A stretch of DNA of 64,000 bases from Neobacillus sp. FSL H8-0543 (GCF_038592905.1 NZ_CP151943.1:1614501-1678500), one strand, 5' to 3'. Shown: positions 45,307-54,718, counted from the stretch's first letter. The notes: generated from the letters alone by a model not told the origin. Program-made: numbers and translations.

Positions 45307-45914
45307 GGATTTTCCTCCCTTTTTCTTGGCAAAATAATAACCTTTCCTTTGTTGGATAAAAATAGGTCTACATGCGAGGATTTTACGTATGCCTCATATT
45401 TTGTAGATGGGGGATCAGGAAAGTAAGATAACAAGTGTTTTGTATCAATGAATTCGTGGACTTCACCATTAACATAGGCATGGTAACTGCTCCAAGGATA
45501 GTCTTCTAGCCTATCAACGAGCCCTGCTTTCAAAGGATTAAGGTGGATGTACTTGCTGACATCAAATTCATAATCAAGGGAATCAAGCAATTCATCACCA
45601 TAGCGTTTTTCAAACACATGCCCTGTTTGGTTGTATTTTTTATTGAAGTATTTGGCGAATTTGGTGTTTAAGTTGCTCATGATTTTGGATGGTGATGTTT
45701 CTGAGGTTTCAAGCTGCAGGTGTGTGTGGTTGCTCATTAAGCAGAAAGATTGAAGAGAAAAGGGGTAGCGGTTCATCGTTTCTTTTAAAAAACGAAGGTA
45801 CTGGATTCGGTCCTCATCATCATAAAAAAGTGGAGAACGATTGTTGCCTCTACTCGTAATGTGGTATTTTGCACCTGGAAACCAAGCACGATGTTTTCGA
45901 CCCATAGAGGTCAC
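45291..45914 (-). CDS. IS200-like / REP-associated tyrosine transposase (RAYT)
   Basis: 207 aa Y1 HUH-endonuclease family. The first motif AKYHITSRGNN, then the HUH motif SNHTHLQLET, and the catalytic-tyrosine block KYIHLNPLKAGLV with WSSYHAY after it; this is the TnpA-REP layout. No flanking IS ends or partner gene seen, so it is a domesticated-type single-copy transposase, as RAYTs are. Its stop lies 16 bases inside comM, so the two are co-transcribed. Given a dozen small hairpin elements around, it is the natural candidate for their mobilisation. That link is inference. Confidence 0.88.
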   Translation of the reverse strand: MTSMGRKHRAWFPGAKYHITSRGNNRSPLFYDDEDRIQYLRFLKETMNRYPFSLQSFCLMSNHTHLQLETSETSPSKIMSNLNTKFAKYFNKKYNQTGHVFEKRYGDELLDSLDYEFDVSKYIHLNPLKAGLVDRLEDYPWSSYHAYVNGEVHEFIDTKHLLSYFPDPPSTKYEAYVKSSHVDLFLSNKGKVIILPRKREENPCVLK

Positions 45915-46338
45915 TCCTATTCAGTTGGAATGGGTTTGAATTTGATTGATTAACGAATTGGGGAGTTTAAAAACAATTGGAAAAAGTAGGAGAGTTACAA
46001 CTATACCATTCGACACCTTCTGCCAAAATCCTTCTAGGTTTGCAATAAAATAGACTTTGTGGAAAATTACACCTGAAACACCTCAAATAGTGTCCACCCC
46101 AGAAAGACAAATGTACACGAGCGGTGACAGGCACCATTAAAGGGGCATCATTAGGTACCATTAGGGCATAGAAATTTATCTTTCTCTCATTTATAATATA
46201 AATTGGTAATTGGAAGGTAGAGAGTGAGACTACTATTCAGTGGGTATGCTAGAGTAAATAAACGGAAGAAAGGGCGATAGAGTGGCAAGAAGATAATATT
46301 AATAGCTGCAAAACAAGGGGTAGAGAAAGGGACTAGCA
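45915..46338. other. Intergenic with dispersed element copy 7
   Basis: Must contain the leftward RAYT promoter and the rightward amidase promoter. Apart from the element I see no gene or clear promoter; a short leftward frame here is made largely of element sequence. Confidence 0.5.
46089..46165 (+). repeat. Dispersed hairpin element, copy 7
   Basis: GTGTCCACCCCAGAAAGAC, TGTACACGAGC, core GGTGACAGGCACC, then degenerate iterations GGGGCATCATTAGGTACCATTAGGG. Confidence 0.8.
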
Positions 46339-48243
46339 ATGAAAAGCAAAATTTTATTTTTATCAATTTTCACATTTCTAATAATTGGTTTAGGGCTAGG
46401 GGCCACTCATTCATATGCCAGCACCTCTGGATGGAAATCTGATAAAGGCAACTGGTACTTTTACAAAGATAACTCAATGGTAAAAGGATGGGTTTACACG
46501 GGGAATCAGTGGTACTTTATGGATTCAAATGGAGCTATGAAAACCGGTTGGGTCTATGACCAAAACAAGTGGTACTTTACAGATTCCAGCGGAGCTATGA
46601 AAACAGGTTGGGTCTATGACCAAAACAAGTGGTACTTTACAGATTCCAGCGGAGCTATGAAAACTGGTTGGATCTATGACCAAAACAAGTGGTACTTTAC
46701 AGATTCCAGTGGTGCTATGAAAACTGGTTGGCTTAACGAACAAGGCAAATTTTATTACCTTCAATCCAATGGGGCTATGAAAACAGGTTGGCTAAAAATA
46801 GGAACAGACTGGTATTTTTTAAAAAATAGCGGTGAGAGAAGTACTGGGACAGTATCGGTTGGGACAGAAATATATAATTTTAATAGTTTAGGAGTCATGC
46901 AATCTAATATATGGCTGGGGAAATACTATTTTACAAGTAATGGTGCAGCAGCCGAGGGTATAACCGATATTCTAGGTACACAGTATTTATTTAATACAGA
47001 TGGAGTTCTTGTCACTGGATGGCACAAGTATAATGGAATTTGGTATTATACCAATTTAGACGGCATTATTCAAACTGGCTGGATCACCGTGGAAAATAAA
47101 GTCTACTTTATGAATCAAAATGGTATGATGCAAATTGGTTGGATGACTAATCAGGGGAAAACATACTATTTTGCCACTAACGGTGCACTAACAACAGGAA
47201 TGGCAACTATCGATGGTCGTACATACTATTTCGACAATAATGGGTCCCTTTTTAATGAAGGATGGTTTACCTTAAATACGAAAAGGTATTATGCGGATGC
47301 TTCTGGACAGCTTCAACTTGGCTGGAAGGAGCTGAATAATATTCGATATTATTTTGGTTCTGATTATTCGATGAAAACGAACTGGGTTTATGATCAAGGT
47401 AACTGGTATTATCTTACCGATCAAAGCGAAATGCTAACAGGTTGGTTTTTACAGGATAATAAGTGGTACTATTTAAATCCGAATGGAATTATGCAAACTG
47501 GATGGGCATATGTCAACAGTAAATGGTATTACTTAAATCAATCGGGAATTATGCAAACCGGATGGTTGCTGGATAACGGGAACTGGTACTATTTAGATGC
47601 AAATGGAACAATGAAGACAGGCTGGATCACTGTGATCGGCAAAGAATACTTTTTAGAGGCAAACGGAGTTTGGATTCCAATCTCACGGGTCTTGGAAGGT
47701 AAGATCATTGTCCTGGATCCAGGACATGGAGGATATGATGGCGGTGCTGGCTCTGGCGGATATCTCGAAAAGAACATCAACCTACAGGTTGGGCTGAAAT
47801 TGGCTGATCTTCTGAGAAAAAGCGGTGCCACGATATATATGACACGGAGTAAGGATGAATTTGTTTCATTAGATGGCAGAGTAGCATACTCCAATTCGGT
47901 GACACCGGATGCATTTATTAGTATTCATGTTAATTCATCTACAGCCTCCAGTCCCTCAGGAATTGAAACTTATTATAATTCAGAAAAAGGGGTATTCCCT
48001 ACTGAAAGCAAACTACTTGCAACCTATATCCAAAGCGAGTTAATAAAAATTACTGGTGCTGTTGATCGGAAAGTAAAGGATGCAAATTTTATTGTATTAA
48101 GAGATAACAATACCCCTGCAGTATTGGTCGAATTGGGTTTCATCTCGAATAATAATGACAGAGCGAACCTCGTCAACGATAGCTACCAAAATAAACTTAT
48201 GCAAGGCCTGTATAATGGACTAGTAAACTACTTTTCAAACTAA
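46339..48243 (+). CDS. N-acetylmuramoyl-L-alanine amidase with choline-binding-like repeats
   Basis: 634 aa. Signal peptide (1-28), then about twenty ~20-residue repeats (~30-450) of the form GWVYDQNKWYFTDSSGAMKT, the cell-wall/choline-binding repeat family of pneumococcal and clostridial surface proteins. The C-terminal Amidase_3 domain follows (~453-633): VLDPGHGGYDGG (zinc His), YLEKNIN (zinc Glu), ISIHVNSS (zinc His) and VELGFISN (catalytic Glu). It cleaves the bond between MurNAc and the stem peptide; the repeats should hold it to wall polymers. GAAAGGGAC before ATG, single gene. Such long repeat arrays are uncommon for chromosomal Bacillus amidases, so the repeat part may be acquired. 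Confidence 0.92.
   Translation: MKSKILFLSIFTFLIIGLGLGATHSYASTSGWKSDKGNWYFYKDNSMVKGWVYTGNQWYFMDSNGAMKTGWVYDQNKWYFTDSSGAMKTGWVYDQNKWYFTDSSGAMKTGWIYDQNKWYFTDSSGAMKTGWLNEQGKFYYLQSNGAMKTGWLKIGTDWYFLKNSGERSTGTVSVGTEIYNFNSLGVMQSNIWLGKYYFTSNGAAAEGITDILGTQYLFNTDGVLVTGWHKYNGIWYYTNLDGIIQTGWITVENKVYFMNQNGMMQIGWMTNQGKTYYFATNGALTTGMATIDGRTYYFDNNGSLFNEGWFTLNTKRYYADASGQLQLGWKELNNIRYYFGSDYSMKTNWVYDQGNWYYLTDQSEMLTGWFLQDNKWYYLNPNGIMQTGWAYVNSKWYYLNQSGIMQTGWLLDNGNWYYLDANGTMKTGWITVIGKEYFLEANGVWIPISRVLEGKIIVLDPGHGGYDGGAGSGGYLEKNINLQVGLKLADLLRKSGATIYMTRSKDEFVSLDGRVAYSNSVTPDAFISIHVNSSTASSPSGIETYYNSEKGVFPTESKLLATYIQSELIKITGAVDRKVKDANFIVLRDNNTPAVLVELGFISNNNDRANLVNDSYQNKLMQGLYNGLVNYFSN
46541..46730 (+). repeat. 60-bp tandem repeats in the amidase gene
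   Basis: Three nearly identical 60-bp units, each coding VYDQNKWYFTDSSGAMKTGW, within the longer degenerate array. They imply recent unit amplification. Confidence 0.85.
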
Positions 48244-48252
48244 ACATCCCTG

Positions 48253-48285
48253 AAAATGACCTGTGAATCACACAAGTCATTTTTC
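48253..48285 (+). terminator. Terminator of the amidase gene
   Basis: AATGACCTGTG-AAT-CACACAAGTCATT with small internal bulge and a T-run. Confidence 0.65.
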
Positions 48286-48320
48286 TCTATAAAGAACCTT
48301 AAAAACTAACATAGAACACC

Positions 48321-48387
48321 ACTGTCCACCCCAGGAGGACAAATGTGTTTCAATGGTGCCTGTCACCAAAAAAGTGTCACCAAAAAA
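48321..48387 (+). repeat. Dispersed hairpin element, copy 8
   Basis: ACTGTCCACCCCAGGAGGAC, AAATGTGTTTCAAT, core GGTGCCTGTCACC, then AAAAAAGTGTCACCAAAAAAG (one exact 14-bp iteration). 35 bp after the amidase terminator. Confidence 0.85.
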
Positions 48388-48489
48388 GAACCTTTTGCTC
48401 AAATCCTTCTAGGATCGCAAATTGAGATTATTATTTACTATTTTCCTACAGCTCAGTTTATAATTATTTTAATAAGGAGGAGAATTAGT

Positions 48490-48729
48490 ATGCAATCTAA
48501 AGAAAAGGTTAAAATTGGCAAAGTAATACGCAGATTAAGACTAGAAAGAGGGTTATCACTAGAGGAAGTTGCCTTACATTGCGATGAGGATAGCAACTTC
48601 ATTAGAGAAATAGAAGTAGAAAAGCATCAAGACCTAGGATTAACTACACTATATTTAATCGCTAAAAAGTTTGATATGAAACTTTGGGAACTTTTCAAAG
48701 AAATTGAAGAGGATAATAAGGTACTATAA
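48490..48729 (+). CDS. XRE-family small HTH regulator
   Basis: 79 aa, a single Cro/C1-type helix-turn-helix (IGKVIRRLRLERGLSLEEVALHC...FIREIEVEKHQDLGLTTLYLIAKKF) and a short acidic tail. I start at ATG 48490, with GGAGGAG nine bases upstream, and not at the open frame that begins in the preceding repeat. Stand-alone gene, no toxin partner visible. Target unknown. Confidence 0.85.
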   Translation: MQSKEKVKIGKVIRRLRLERGLSLEEVALHCDEDSNFIREIEVEKHQDLGLTTLYLIAKKFDMKLWELFKEIEEDNKVL

Positions 48730-48860
48730 AAGAGGTAGAGAAGAATATAACAATTAGAGAAAGATGTTAAAATATAGAGAAAAGCAAAAACAACTAACTT
48801 TACGCAATAAAAGCACACAAGGATTTAAGATTAAACATAAACCACAAACCATTAGAGGGA

Positions 48861-48890
48861 AAAACCACTGCTGATATCGGCAGTGGTTTT
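48861..48890 (+). terminator. Terminator
   Basis: AAAACCACTGC / GCAGTGGTTTT, eight-base loop; 130 bp after the XRE gene. Confidence 0.75.
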
Positions 48891-48913
48891 GTTCTTTGAG
48901 ATTAAGATAAAGA

Positions 48914-48980
48914 AGTGTCCACCTCAGGTGGACAAATGTACACGTGTGGTGACAGGCACCATTATTGGGCACCATAATTG
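48914..48980 (+). repeat. Dispersed hairpin element, copy 9
   Basis: GTGTCCACCTCAGGTGGAC (perfect hairpin), TGTACACGTGT, core GGTGACAGGCACC, then ATTATTGGGCACCATAATTG. Follows a terminator by 23 bp. Confidence 0.85.
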
Positions 48981-49069
48981 CAACTGTAATAATTGTAAGT
49001 CCCATATGATACTATAGCTATAGGGAGGCGTTTTATTAATTTCTCTCAAATTTGATTGGAGGCACTAAT

Positions 49070-49519
49070 ATGAAGAAATGGTTGGTTATTTTTTCTGCAA
49101 GCGTGGTTTTATTTCTTGGTGGCTGTTCTTTTCTTAATGATGCCAAAGATACACTGACATATGTAAATGATGCAACAGATTATTTAGCGGTAGCGACTGA
49201 TTTTGCGAATCAAGCCCCTGCCCTTGCTCAACAGGCAATAAGCGATGTGCAGGCTGCGGAGGATCTCGAAAGCATACTCCAAGAAATGCAGCAAAAGCTC
49301 GAAGGATTTAATGACCTGCAAGCACCTGAGGTAGTCGCTGATTTACACCAGCAAATCGTTGAGAAAAACAACATCATCGCAGATGGAATTGAAACGTATT
49401 TAAATAATATCAAAGATGGCTTACTCGACGCTACAATTCTTGAAAACACCGAACTATTCCAGTCTGCACAAGAAATCACAAGCATTATTGATCAAATTCA
49501 ACAGCTCGGTGGAGAATAG
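49070..49519 (+). CDS. DUF6376-like lipoprotein
   Basis: 149 aa. Signal peptide with lipobox LGGC, then an all-helical Gln/Asp/Ala-rich domain (NDAKDTLTYVNDATDYL...). This matches the DUF6376 lipoproteins of Bacillus as I remember them; function unknown. GGAGG seven bases before ATG 49070. A second lipoprotein gene follows 38 bp downstream in the same operon. Confidence 0.75.
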   Translation: MKKWLVIFSASVVLFLGGCSFLNDAKDTLTYVNDATDYLAVATDFANQAPALAQQAISDVQAAEDLESILQEMQQKLEGFNDLQAPEVVADLHQQIVEKNNIIADGIETYLNNIKDGLLDATILENTELFQSAQEITSIIDQIQQLGGE

Positions 49520-49557
49520 ATTCCCTAAATTATTTTAAAGCAAAAGGAGTCTTTGAC

Positions 49558-49869
49558 ATGAAAAGGATTCTAATCCTCGTCTTAATTCTATGTTTCTCCT
49601 TGGTAGGATGTAATCAAAAGGATGCAAGTATAAAAGGGGAATATGACATAACTGGAACCATCACTGAAGTAAACACCGAAGGAAGGCAAATCTTAGTGGA
49701 GGATAAACAAATAGGGCTTGTATGGATAAGTTTGCATGAGGAGGGCGACATCAGCACTTTCCAAATCGGGCAAACCGTAGCTGTTTGGACAGACGGAAAA
49801 ATCAGAGAATCTTACCCTGCCCAAACAAACGCACTAAATATAGAAATCCTAACTACAGACAATACTTAA
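49558..49869 (+). CDS. DUF3221-like lipoprotein
   Basis: 103 aa. Lipobox LVGC, then a small OB-like beta domain: ITGTITEVN, ILVEDKQIGLVWISL, FQIGQTVAVWTDGKIRESYPAQ. The last block is the family hallmark (DUF3221, YobA-like). AAAGGAG precedes the ATG. Ends at a strong terminator shared with the convergent wecB. Confidence 0.82.
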   Translation: MKRILILVLILCFSLVGCNQKDASIKGEYDITGTITEVNTEGRQILVEDKQIGLVWISLHEEGDISTFQIGQTVAVWTDGKIRESYPAQTNALNIEILTTDNT

Positions 49870-49873
49870 AGAT

Positions 49874-49910
49874 AAAAAACCACCCTTTTATATGTAAGGG
49901 TGGTTTTTTC
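49874..49910. terminator. Bidirectional terminator
   Basis: AAAAAACCACCCTT / AAGGGTGGTTTTTT between convergent genes. Confidence 0.9.
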
Positions 49911-49920
49911 TATTTGAAAC

Positions 49921-51072
49921 TTATTCTTCTCTACCTAAATCCTTGGGTCTATCCTTTCGATCTCCCATTTGATAAAGAATTGCATCGACGATTCTTCGGG
50001 ATGCCTGTCCGTCACCATATGGGTTGGAAGCTTTGGCCATTTTGTCATGCGCCACTTGATCTGATAGTAATTCATCCGCTAGGGTAAAAATAACTTCTTC
50101 CTCTGTTCCGGCTAACTTCAATGTACCTGCAGCCACTCCTTCCGGACGCTCAGTTGTATCTCTTAGCACTAATACTGGAACGCCTAAGGATGGTGCCTCT
50201 TCTTGAACACCACCAGAATCAGTGAGGATTAAATATGCCTTAGATGCAAAGTTATGAAAATCAATGACATCAAGTGGTTCGATTAAATGGATGCGTTCAT
50301 TATTCCCTAAAATTTTATTAGCAATTTCACGGACCACTGGGTTCATATGTACAGGATATACCACCTGAACATCCTCGTGTTTCTCAATGAGCCTACTAAT
50401 GGCATTGAACATATTTTCCATTGGTTTACCTGTATTCTCCCGACGATGCGCAGTCATCAGAATTAACCGGTCATCACCAAGATTATCTATCACCGGATGA
50501 GAATAATTTGGTTTTACCGTTGTCTTCAGCGCATCAATCGCAGTATTCCCAGTGACAAAAATAGTATCTTCTTGTTTATTTTCTGATAACAGGTTTTCCT
50601 TCGAAAGATCTGTTGGTGCAAAATGAAGATCGGCTAGTACTCCCGTAAGCTGACGATTCATTTCTTCCGGATACGGTGAATACTTATTCCTCGTCCTTAG
50701 TCCTGCCTCAACATGTCCTATCGGAATCGAATTGTAAAAGGCTGCCAAACTGGCCACGAAAGTAGTCGAAGTATCGCCATGAACCAATACAATATCTGGC
50801 TTAACCTCTTGGAATACTTTATTTAATCCCTCTAAACAACGAGTAGTCACATCAATCAACGACTGTCTGTCTTTCATGATATTTAGGTCATAATCAGGAA
50901 CAATTTCAAAAATGTTCAAGACTTGATCAAGCATTTCCCTATGTTGTGCAGTTACAGTTACAATCGATTTAATTTTATCGCTATTTTTTTCTAATTCTTT
51001 TACAAGTGGAGCCATTTTAATCGCTTCAGGTCTTGTACCAAATACTGTCATTACCTTCAATTGATTTTCCAT
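49921..51072 (-). CDS. wecB: UDP-N-acetylglucosamine 2-epimerase (non-hydrolysing)
   Basis: 383 aa, interconverts UDP-GlcNAc and UDP-ManNAc for teichoic acid linkage units or capsule (MnaA/YvyH in Bacillus). Motifs: FGTRPEAIKMAPL at the N-terminus, VHGDTSTTF, HVEAGLRTRNKYSPYPEEMNR, MTAHRREN, and LTDSGGVQEEAPSLG. ATG 51072 has GGAGG seven bases upstream; the frame extends eight codons further without a ribosome site. No other polysaccharide gene adjacent. Confidence 0.95.
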   Translation of the reverse strand: MENQLKVMTVFGTRPEAIKMAPLVKELEKNSDKIKSIVTVTAQHREMLDQVLNIFEIVPDYDLNIMKDRQSLIDVTTRCLEGLNKVFQEVKPDIVLVHGDTSTTFVASLAAFYNSIPIGHVEAGLRTRNKYSPYPEEMNRQLTGVLADLHFAPTDLSKENLLSENKQEDTIFVTGNTAIDALKTTVKPNYSHPVIDNLGDDRLILMTAHRRENTGKPMENMFNAISRLIEKHEDVQVVYPVHMNPVVREIANKILGNNERIHLIEPLDVIDFHNFASKAYLILTDSGGVQEEAPSLGVPVLVLRDTTERPEGVAAGTLKLAGTEEEVIFTLADELLSDQVAHDKMAKASNPYGDGQASRRIVDAILYQMGDRKDRPKDLGREE

Positions 51073-51400
51073 AATAACCTCCAGGTGGTAGTACAATGCC
51101 TACCATTTTCGGTGATATTCTTATAATGCATAAAAACAACCAATCTCATGATATCAAATTTAGTGAAGCGAGAAAAGGTTTAACACGAACTGTTACCTAA
51201 AAGCATAAAAACTGAATAAATTCACTTCACTTTTAAGGAAATCCGTCAAAGCAGCATCAAACTCTGAGTTTTTCTGACAAGAAAAATAGAAGTGTCGAAA
51301 GTTCATCTATTCAAAATAAAACCCCTATCAAGATATTACATTTTTCACGTCATTCATGCGTTATAGTGAACATGTATTTATATTTCAGGGGGGAATTCTA
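51073..51400. other. Intergenic, divergent promoters
   Basis: About 330 AT-rich bases between divergent wecB and the acylase gene. No small gene or repeat recognised; promoters presumably present but no convincing hexamer pair stands out. Confidence 0.4.
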
Positions 51401-53776
51401 TTGAAAAAGAAGCGCCTTTTATCCGTTTTATCTACTACTTTCATCGCTGCTAGTTTGCTAGCCGTGCCTGTAACCGGACAGGCTAAGCCCAAGGCACCAC
51501 CACCACTACCTCCATCCTTAGAAATACAGATTGAATCTACTAAAGTATTACAACATCAAGGACAGGAAATTAAAATTGTTCGAGACTCTTTTGGCGTCCC
51601 TCACATTTATTCAGAAACAGATGTAGCGCTATTTTTCGGGGCGGGGTTTGCTACGGCTGAGGATCGGCTATGGCAAGCAGAGCTATCAAGAATCGTTGCC
51701 AGCGGTAGAATGGCTGAGGTTTTTGGTGGTTCCACAGCTAATATTGGACAGGATCAGGTGATTCGCCGTGACGGATACACAGATGCAGAAGCACTAGCGC
51801 AGTTTGAAGCACTCCCTGCATATGTAAAAAGGGGGTTGCAGGGATATATTGACGGAATTAACCACTACATAGAAACCACACCTGGTGCAGCTTTACCGCC
51901 TGAGTTCCAAGGTCAGAAGCCAGCAAAATGGACGTTAGTAGATTCACTTAAGGTTCAGCAGTTAATGGTCAGGAGATTTGGAGAAAGTGGTGGTAGTGAG
52001 CTTACTCTGGCCACTCGATTAGGTAAACTCCAACAGAAGTTTGGGCAAGCGGAAGGCTTAGAGGTATTCGAAACCGTCTTTTGGAAAAATGACCCGACTG
52101 CCCCAGCCTCTCTTTATTCATATACGGATAAATCCGTTAAGAGAGCTAGTAAACTAGATTCAGCAAAATTCCCGAATAGTGAAGCGGTCGCAAATCAACT
52201 TGAAAAGGAACAGCAAATGAAACTCGATATTGAAAAAGCTTACGGCTTCCCACATAAAGGTGGAAGCAATGCCTGGGTTGTCAGTCCATCACGTAGTGCC
52301 TCTGGAGGAACTCTTTTGCTTGGAGGTCCGCAAATGGGTTATTCTGCCCCTCAGATTGCCCATGAAGTTGGGATTCATGGAGCGGGCTATAACACGGTCG
52401 GAATGGCCTTCGCAGGGGCAGGACCTATTCCTTTAATTGGCCGTGGCAATGACTTTGCCTGGACAACTACTACTGGATATGGAGACCAGATTGATACATT
52501 TGCCTTAGAGCTTAATCCAAGCAATCCTATGCAATACAAGTATAAAGGCAAATGGGTTGATTTTGAAGTCAGGATAGAAACTATAAAAAGGGCTGGCCAA
52601 AGTCCTTTAGAATACAAAGTATATCGAAGTGTCCACGGACCCGTTATTTCAATAGAAAATCAAACAGCCTATACCCAGAAACGTTCTCACTGGGGAAAAG
52701 AAATCGAAGCGATGATTGGCTTCTACGATTTCAATCGAGCAAGCAATATCAAACAGTTCGAAAAAGCAGCAGAAAAAATACCAACGTCACATAATTTCTT
52801 GTACTCAGACAAACAGGGCAATATTGGCTACTGGATTACAGGTAGAAATGCGATTAGAGCTGATGGAACGGACAACCGTCTGCCGATGCTCGGTGATGGT
52901 TCCCAGGATTGGCAAGGGATTGCACCGCTTGAAACCCTGACACATGCGATTAATCCTGCTCAAGGGGTGGTTGCCAACTGGAATAATAAACCGAGTTCTG
53001 ACTGGGAGTATACCGAAACATTGTTTGGACCAACCCATCGTGCAGGCTTTATTTTGGATCAACTTGACTCTATTAATAAAATATCTTGGACGGACATGGA
53101 GGAAGTCAACAAAAAGGCCGGGCACATTGAATTAGATGCCTACTTCTTAAAAGAGATTTTATTATCGAAACTAAACAGTGGGCAGGAGCTTCCAGATGAT
53201 GTCAAGGCTGCAGGTGAGCTTGTTGCTAACTGGGACATGTACCAGTGGGATAATGATGAAAATGGATTTTACGATGACCCTGGCTTAACGATTTTCAGAA
53301 GTTGGTTTGAACGGGTAAAGACGAGCGTATTCAAGGAATTGCAGGGAATCGGTGGGAACTCAAATGACTTGCTTTATCATGTCCTAAGTGCGGATGAGGG
53401 TGAACTGCAATCCAAGTATAGCTTCCTCGGCAATTTAGACCTAAACAAAATAGCCCTTGATAGCCTGGAGACCTCTGTACAAAGTCTGTCAGCAAGTAAC
53501 AAGGACAAAGCAATGACAGAGTGGTTGACAATTACTTCAAAAATCAACTTCCAACAACTAGGCGCCGTTGGTGTTAAGCCAATCCTTTCCATGAACCGCG
53601 GAACGTATAATCAAATTGTTGAGTTTTCAAAAAGCAACACGAGGAGTGTTAACATTCTCCCTCCAGGGCAAAGCGGCAATCCATTTTCACCGCACTTTGA
53701 CGATCAAAGACTCTTATATGCTAACTGGGAGTACAAACCGATGGTGCTAGATATTTTACAACTGAATAAAAAGTGA
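51401..53776 (+). CDS. Penicillin acylase family Ntn-hydrolase (secreted)
   Basis: 791 aa, peptidase S45 family. Signal peptide to TGQAKA-like site, then the alpha-chain (IVRDSFGVPHIYSETDVALFFGAGFATAEDRLWQ, a strong family match quoted in part). The autocatalytic junction is KGGSNAWVV, Ser ~289 becoming the beta-chain nucleophile. The beta-chain has GPQMGYSAPQIAHEV, IPLIGRGNDFAW and a later NWNNKP (oxyanion Asn). It hydrolyses amides such as N-acyl homoserine lactones or beta-lactam side chains; the natural substrate cannot be told. I choose TTG 51401 eight bases after GGGGGG. Confidence 0.9.
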   Translation: MKKKRLLSVLSTTFIAASLLAVPVTGQAKPKAPPPLPPSLEIQIESTKVLQHQGQEIKIVRDSFGVPHIYSETDVALFFGAGFATAEDRLWQAELSRIVASGRMAEVFGGSTANIGQDQVIRRDGYTDAEALAQFEALPAYVKRGLQGYIDGINHYIETTPGAALPPEFQGQKPAKWTLVDSLKVQQLMVRRFGESGGSELTLATRLGKLQQKFGQAEGLEVFETVFWKNDPTAPASLYSYTDKSVKRASKLDSAKFPNSEAVANQLEKEQQMKLDIEKAYGFPHKGGSNAWVVSPSRSASGGTLLLGGPQMGYSAPQIAHEVGIHGAGYNTVGMAFAGAGPIPLIGRGNDFAWTTTTGYGDQIDTFALELNPSNPMQYKYKGKWVDFEVRIETIKRAGQSPLEYKVYRSVHGPVISIENQTAYTQKRSHWGKEIEAMIGFYDFNRASNIKQFEKAAEKIPTSHNFLYSDKQGNIGYWITGRNAIRADGTDNRLPMLGDGSQDWQGIAPLETLTHAINPAQGVVANWNNKPSSDWEYTETLFGPTHRAGFILDQLDSINKISWTDMEEVNKKAGHIELDAYFLKEILLSKLNSGQELPDDVKAAGELVANWDMYQWDNDENGFYDDPGLTIFRSWFERVKTSVFKELQGIGGNSNDLLYHVLSADEGELQSKYSFLGNLDLNKIALDSLETSVQSLSASNKDKAMTEWLTITSKINFQQLGAVGVKPILSMNRGTYNQIVEFSKSNTRSVNILPPGQSGNPFSPHFDDQRLLYANWEYKPMVLDILQLNKK

Positions 53777-53788
53777 TCCCTAAAAAAA

Positions 53789-53828
53789 GTGAAAGACCGT
53801 CATAAGTGGCAGTCTTTCACTCTTTTTA
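53789..53828. terminator. Bidirectional terminator
   Basis: AGTGAAAGAC...GTCTTTCACT with A-run before and T-run after, between convergent genes. Confidence 0.85.
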
Positions 53829-53858
53829 ATACAAGTTGATTGTCGGGCACTCTCAAAG

Positions 53859-54581
53859 TTACTTGCTTTTGCTTTTATCAATATATTTCCAAAATTCCTT
53901 CGCGACAATTTGGTAGCCTTCTAAACTTAGGTGAATATCATTTGGGTTTGGTAAGTAAGTTTGATAGTTTTTTGCAATGATTTTGGCTGTAGGGACAAAG
54001 GTATCGCCATTTGCAATAGCTGCTTTTTCAATCCCGCTATTAAATGCGTCTAAAACTTGTAATAGGGCCTGTTGCTGTTCATGACGCAGATATGGAAGGA
54101 CATTGAAATAACCCATTACATATACTTTCGCATTTGGGTTTAATGCATCAATGGTTTTTAGAATGATATGGATATTACCTACTGCAGAGGCAATTGCCGC
54201 TGGTACATTTCCACCGGTTAAAACTACAGGGAGAATATCGTTCCCACCAATATCGAGGGTAATAAATTCGGCCTCCTCAATACCGCCTCTTACATGATCT
54301 TTAACTAGAATATCATTTAACACATGCCTAGATTGATAACCGTTTACCGCAAAATTGTCAAAGTCAACAGTGTACTGCGATTGCTCAAAACGCTGAGTTA
54401 AATAATCTGGATATCCCAAGTCCTTACCTTTAAAAGGTGTAGCCCCAGCTGCTAAAGAATCCCCTAATGCCACGTAATCAATAACCTTTTTTTCAGGCGC
54501 TTTTGCCCAAGCTGAAATCGGTAAAGAGAATACTAACGTGCCCACTAACAATAAACTTTTAAACTTCCTACCCTTGCTCAT
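53859..54581 (-). CDS. SGNH/GDSL hydrolase (secreted)
   Basis: 240 aa. Signal peptide (LLLVGTLVFSLPISAWA), block I VALGDSLAAG with nucleophile Ser, block III DIGGND, block V NDIHLSLEGY with catalytic Asp and His. An esterase/lipase or deacylase outside the cell. ATG 54581 has GGAG and GGTGG upstream; the open frame extends 32 codons further without features. Convergent with the acylase gene. Confidence 0.88.
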   Translation of the reverse strand: MSKGRKFKSLLLVGTLVFSLPISAWAKAPEKKVIDYVALGDSLAAGATPFKGKDLGYPDYLTQRFEQSQYTVDFDNFAVNGYQSRHVLNDILVKDHVRGGIEEAEFITLDIGGNDILPVVLTGGNVPAAIASAVGNIHIILKTIDALNPNAKVYVMGYFNVLPYLRHEQQQALLQVLDAFNSGIEKAAIANGDTFVPTAKIIAKNYQTYLPNPNDIHLSLEGYQIVAKEFWKYIDKSKSK

Positions 54582-54685
54582 TCCACCACTCCGTTCCTTA
54601 TAACGTACAGTTAAATCGTAACAGATTCGTGCGTTATTCACAATATTCATAAGGTTACAATAATTTACAAAATACATAAAAAATA

Positions 54686-54718
54686 GTGCCTGTCACCACA
54701 AATCTTGGTAACAGGCAC
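54686..54718. repeat. Dispersed element, copy 10 (head-to-head cores)
   Basis: GTGCCTGTCACC-ACAAATCTT-GGTAACAGGCAC: two opposed cores forming a 12-bp hairpin with one mismatch; no GTCCACC part. Confidence 0.75.

Noticed and set aside
45967..46161. Leftward 64-codon frame upstream of the transposase
   Set aside because: Largely composed of dispersed element sequence, with no ribosome site.
46541..47640. Regular repeats in the amidase gene as a CRISPR array
   Set aside because: Units are in-frame, 60 bp, without unique spacers, and encode cell-wall-binding repeats.
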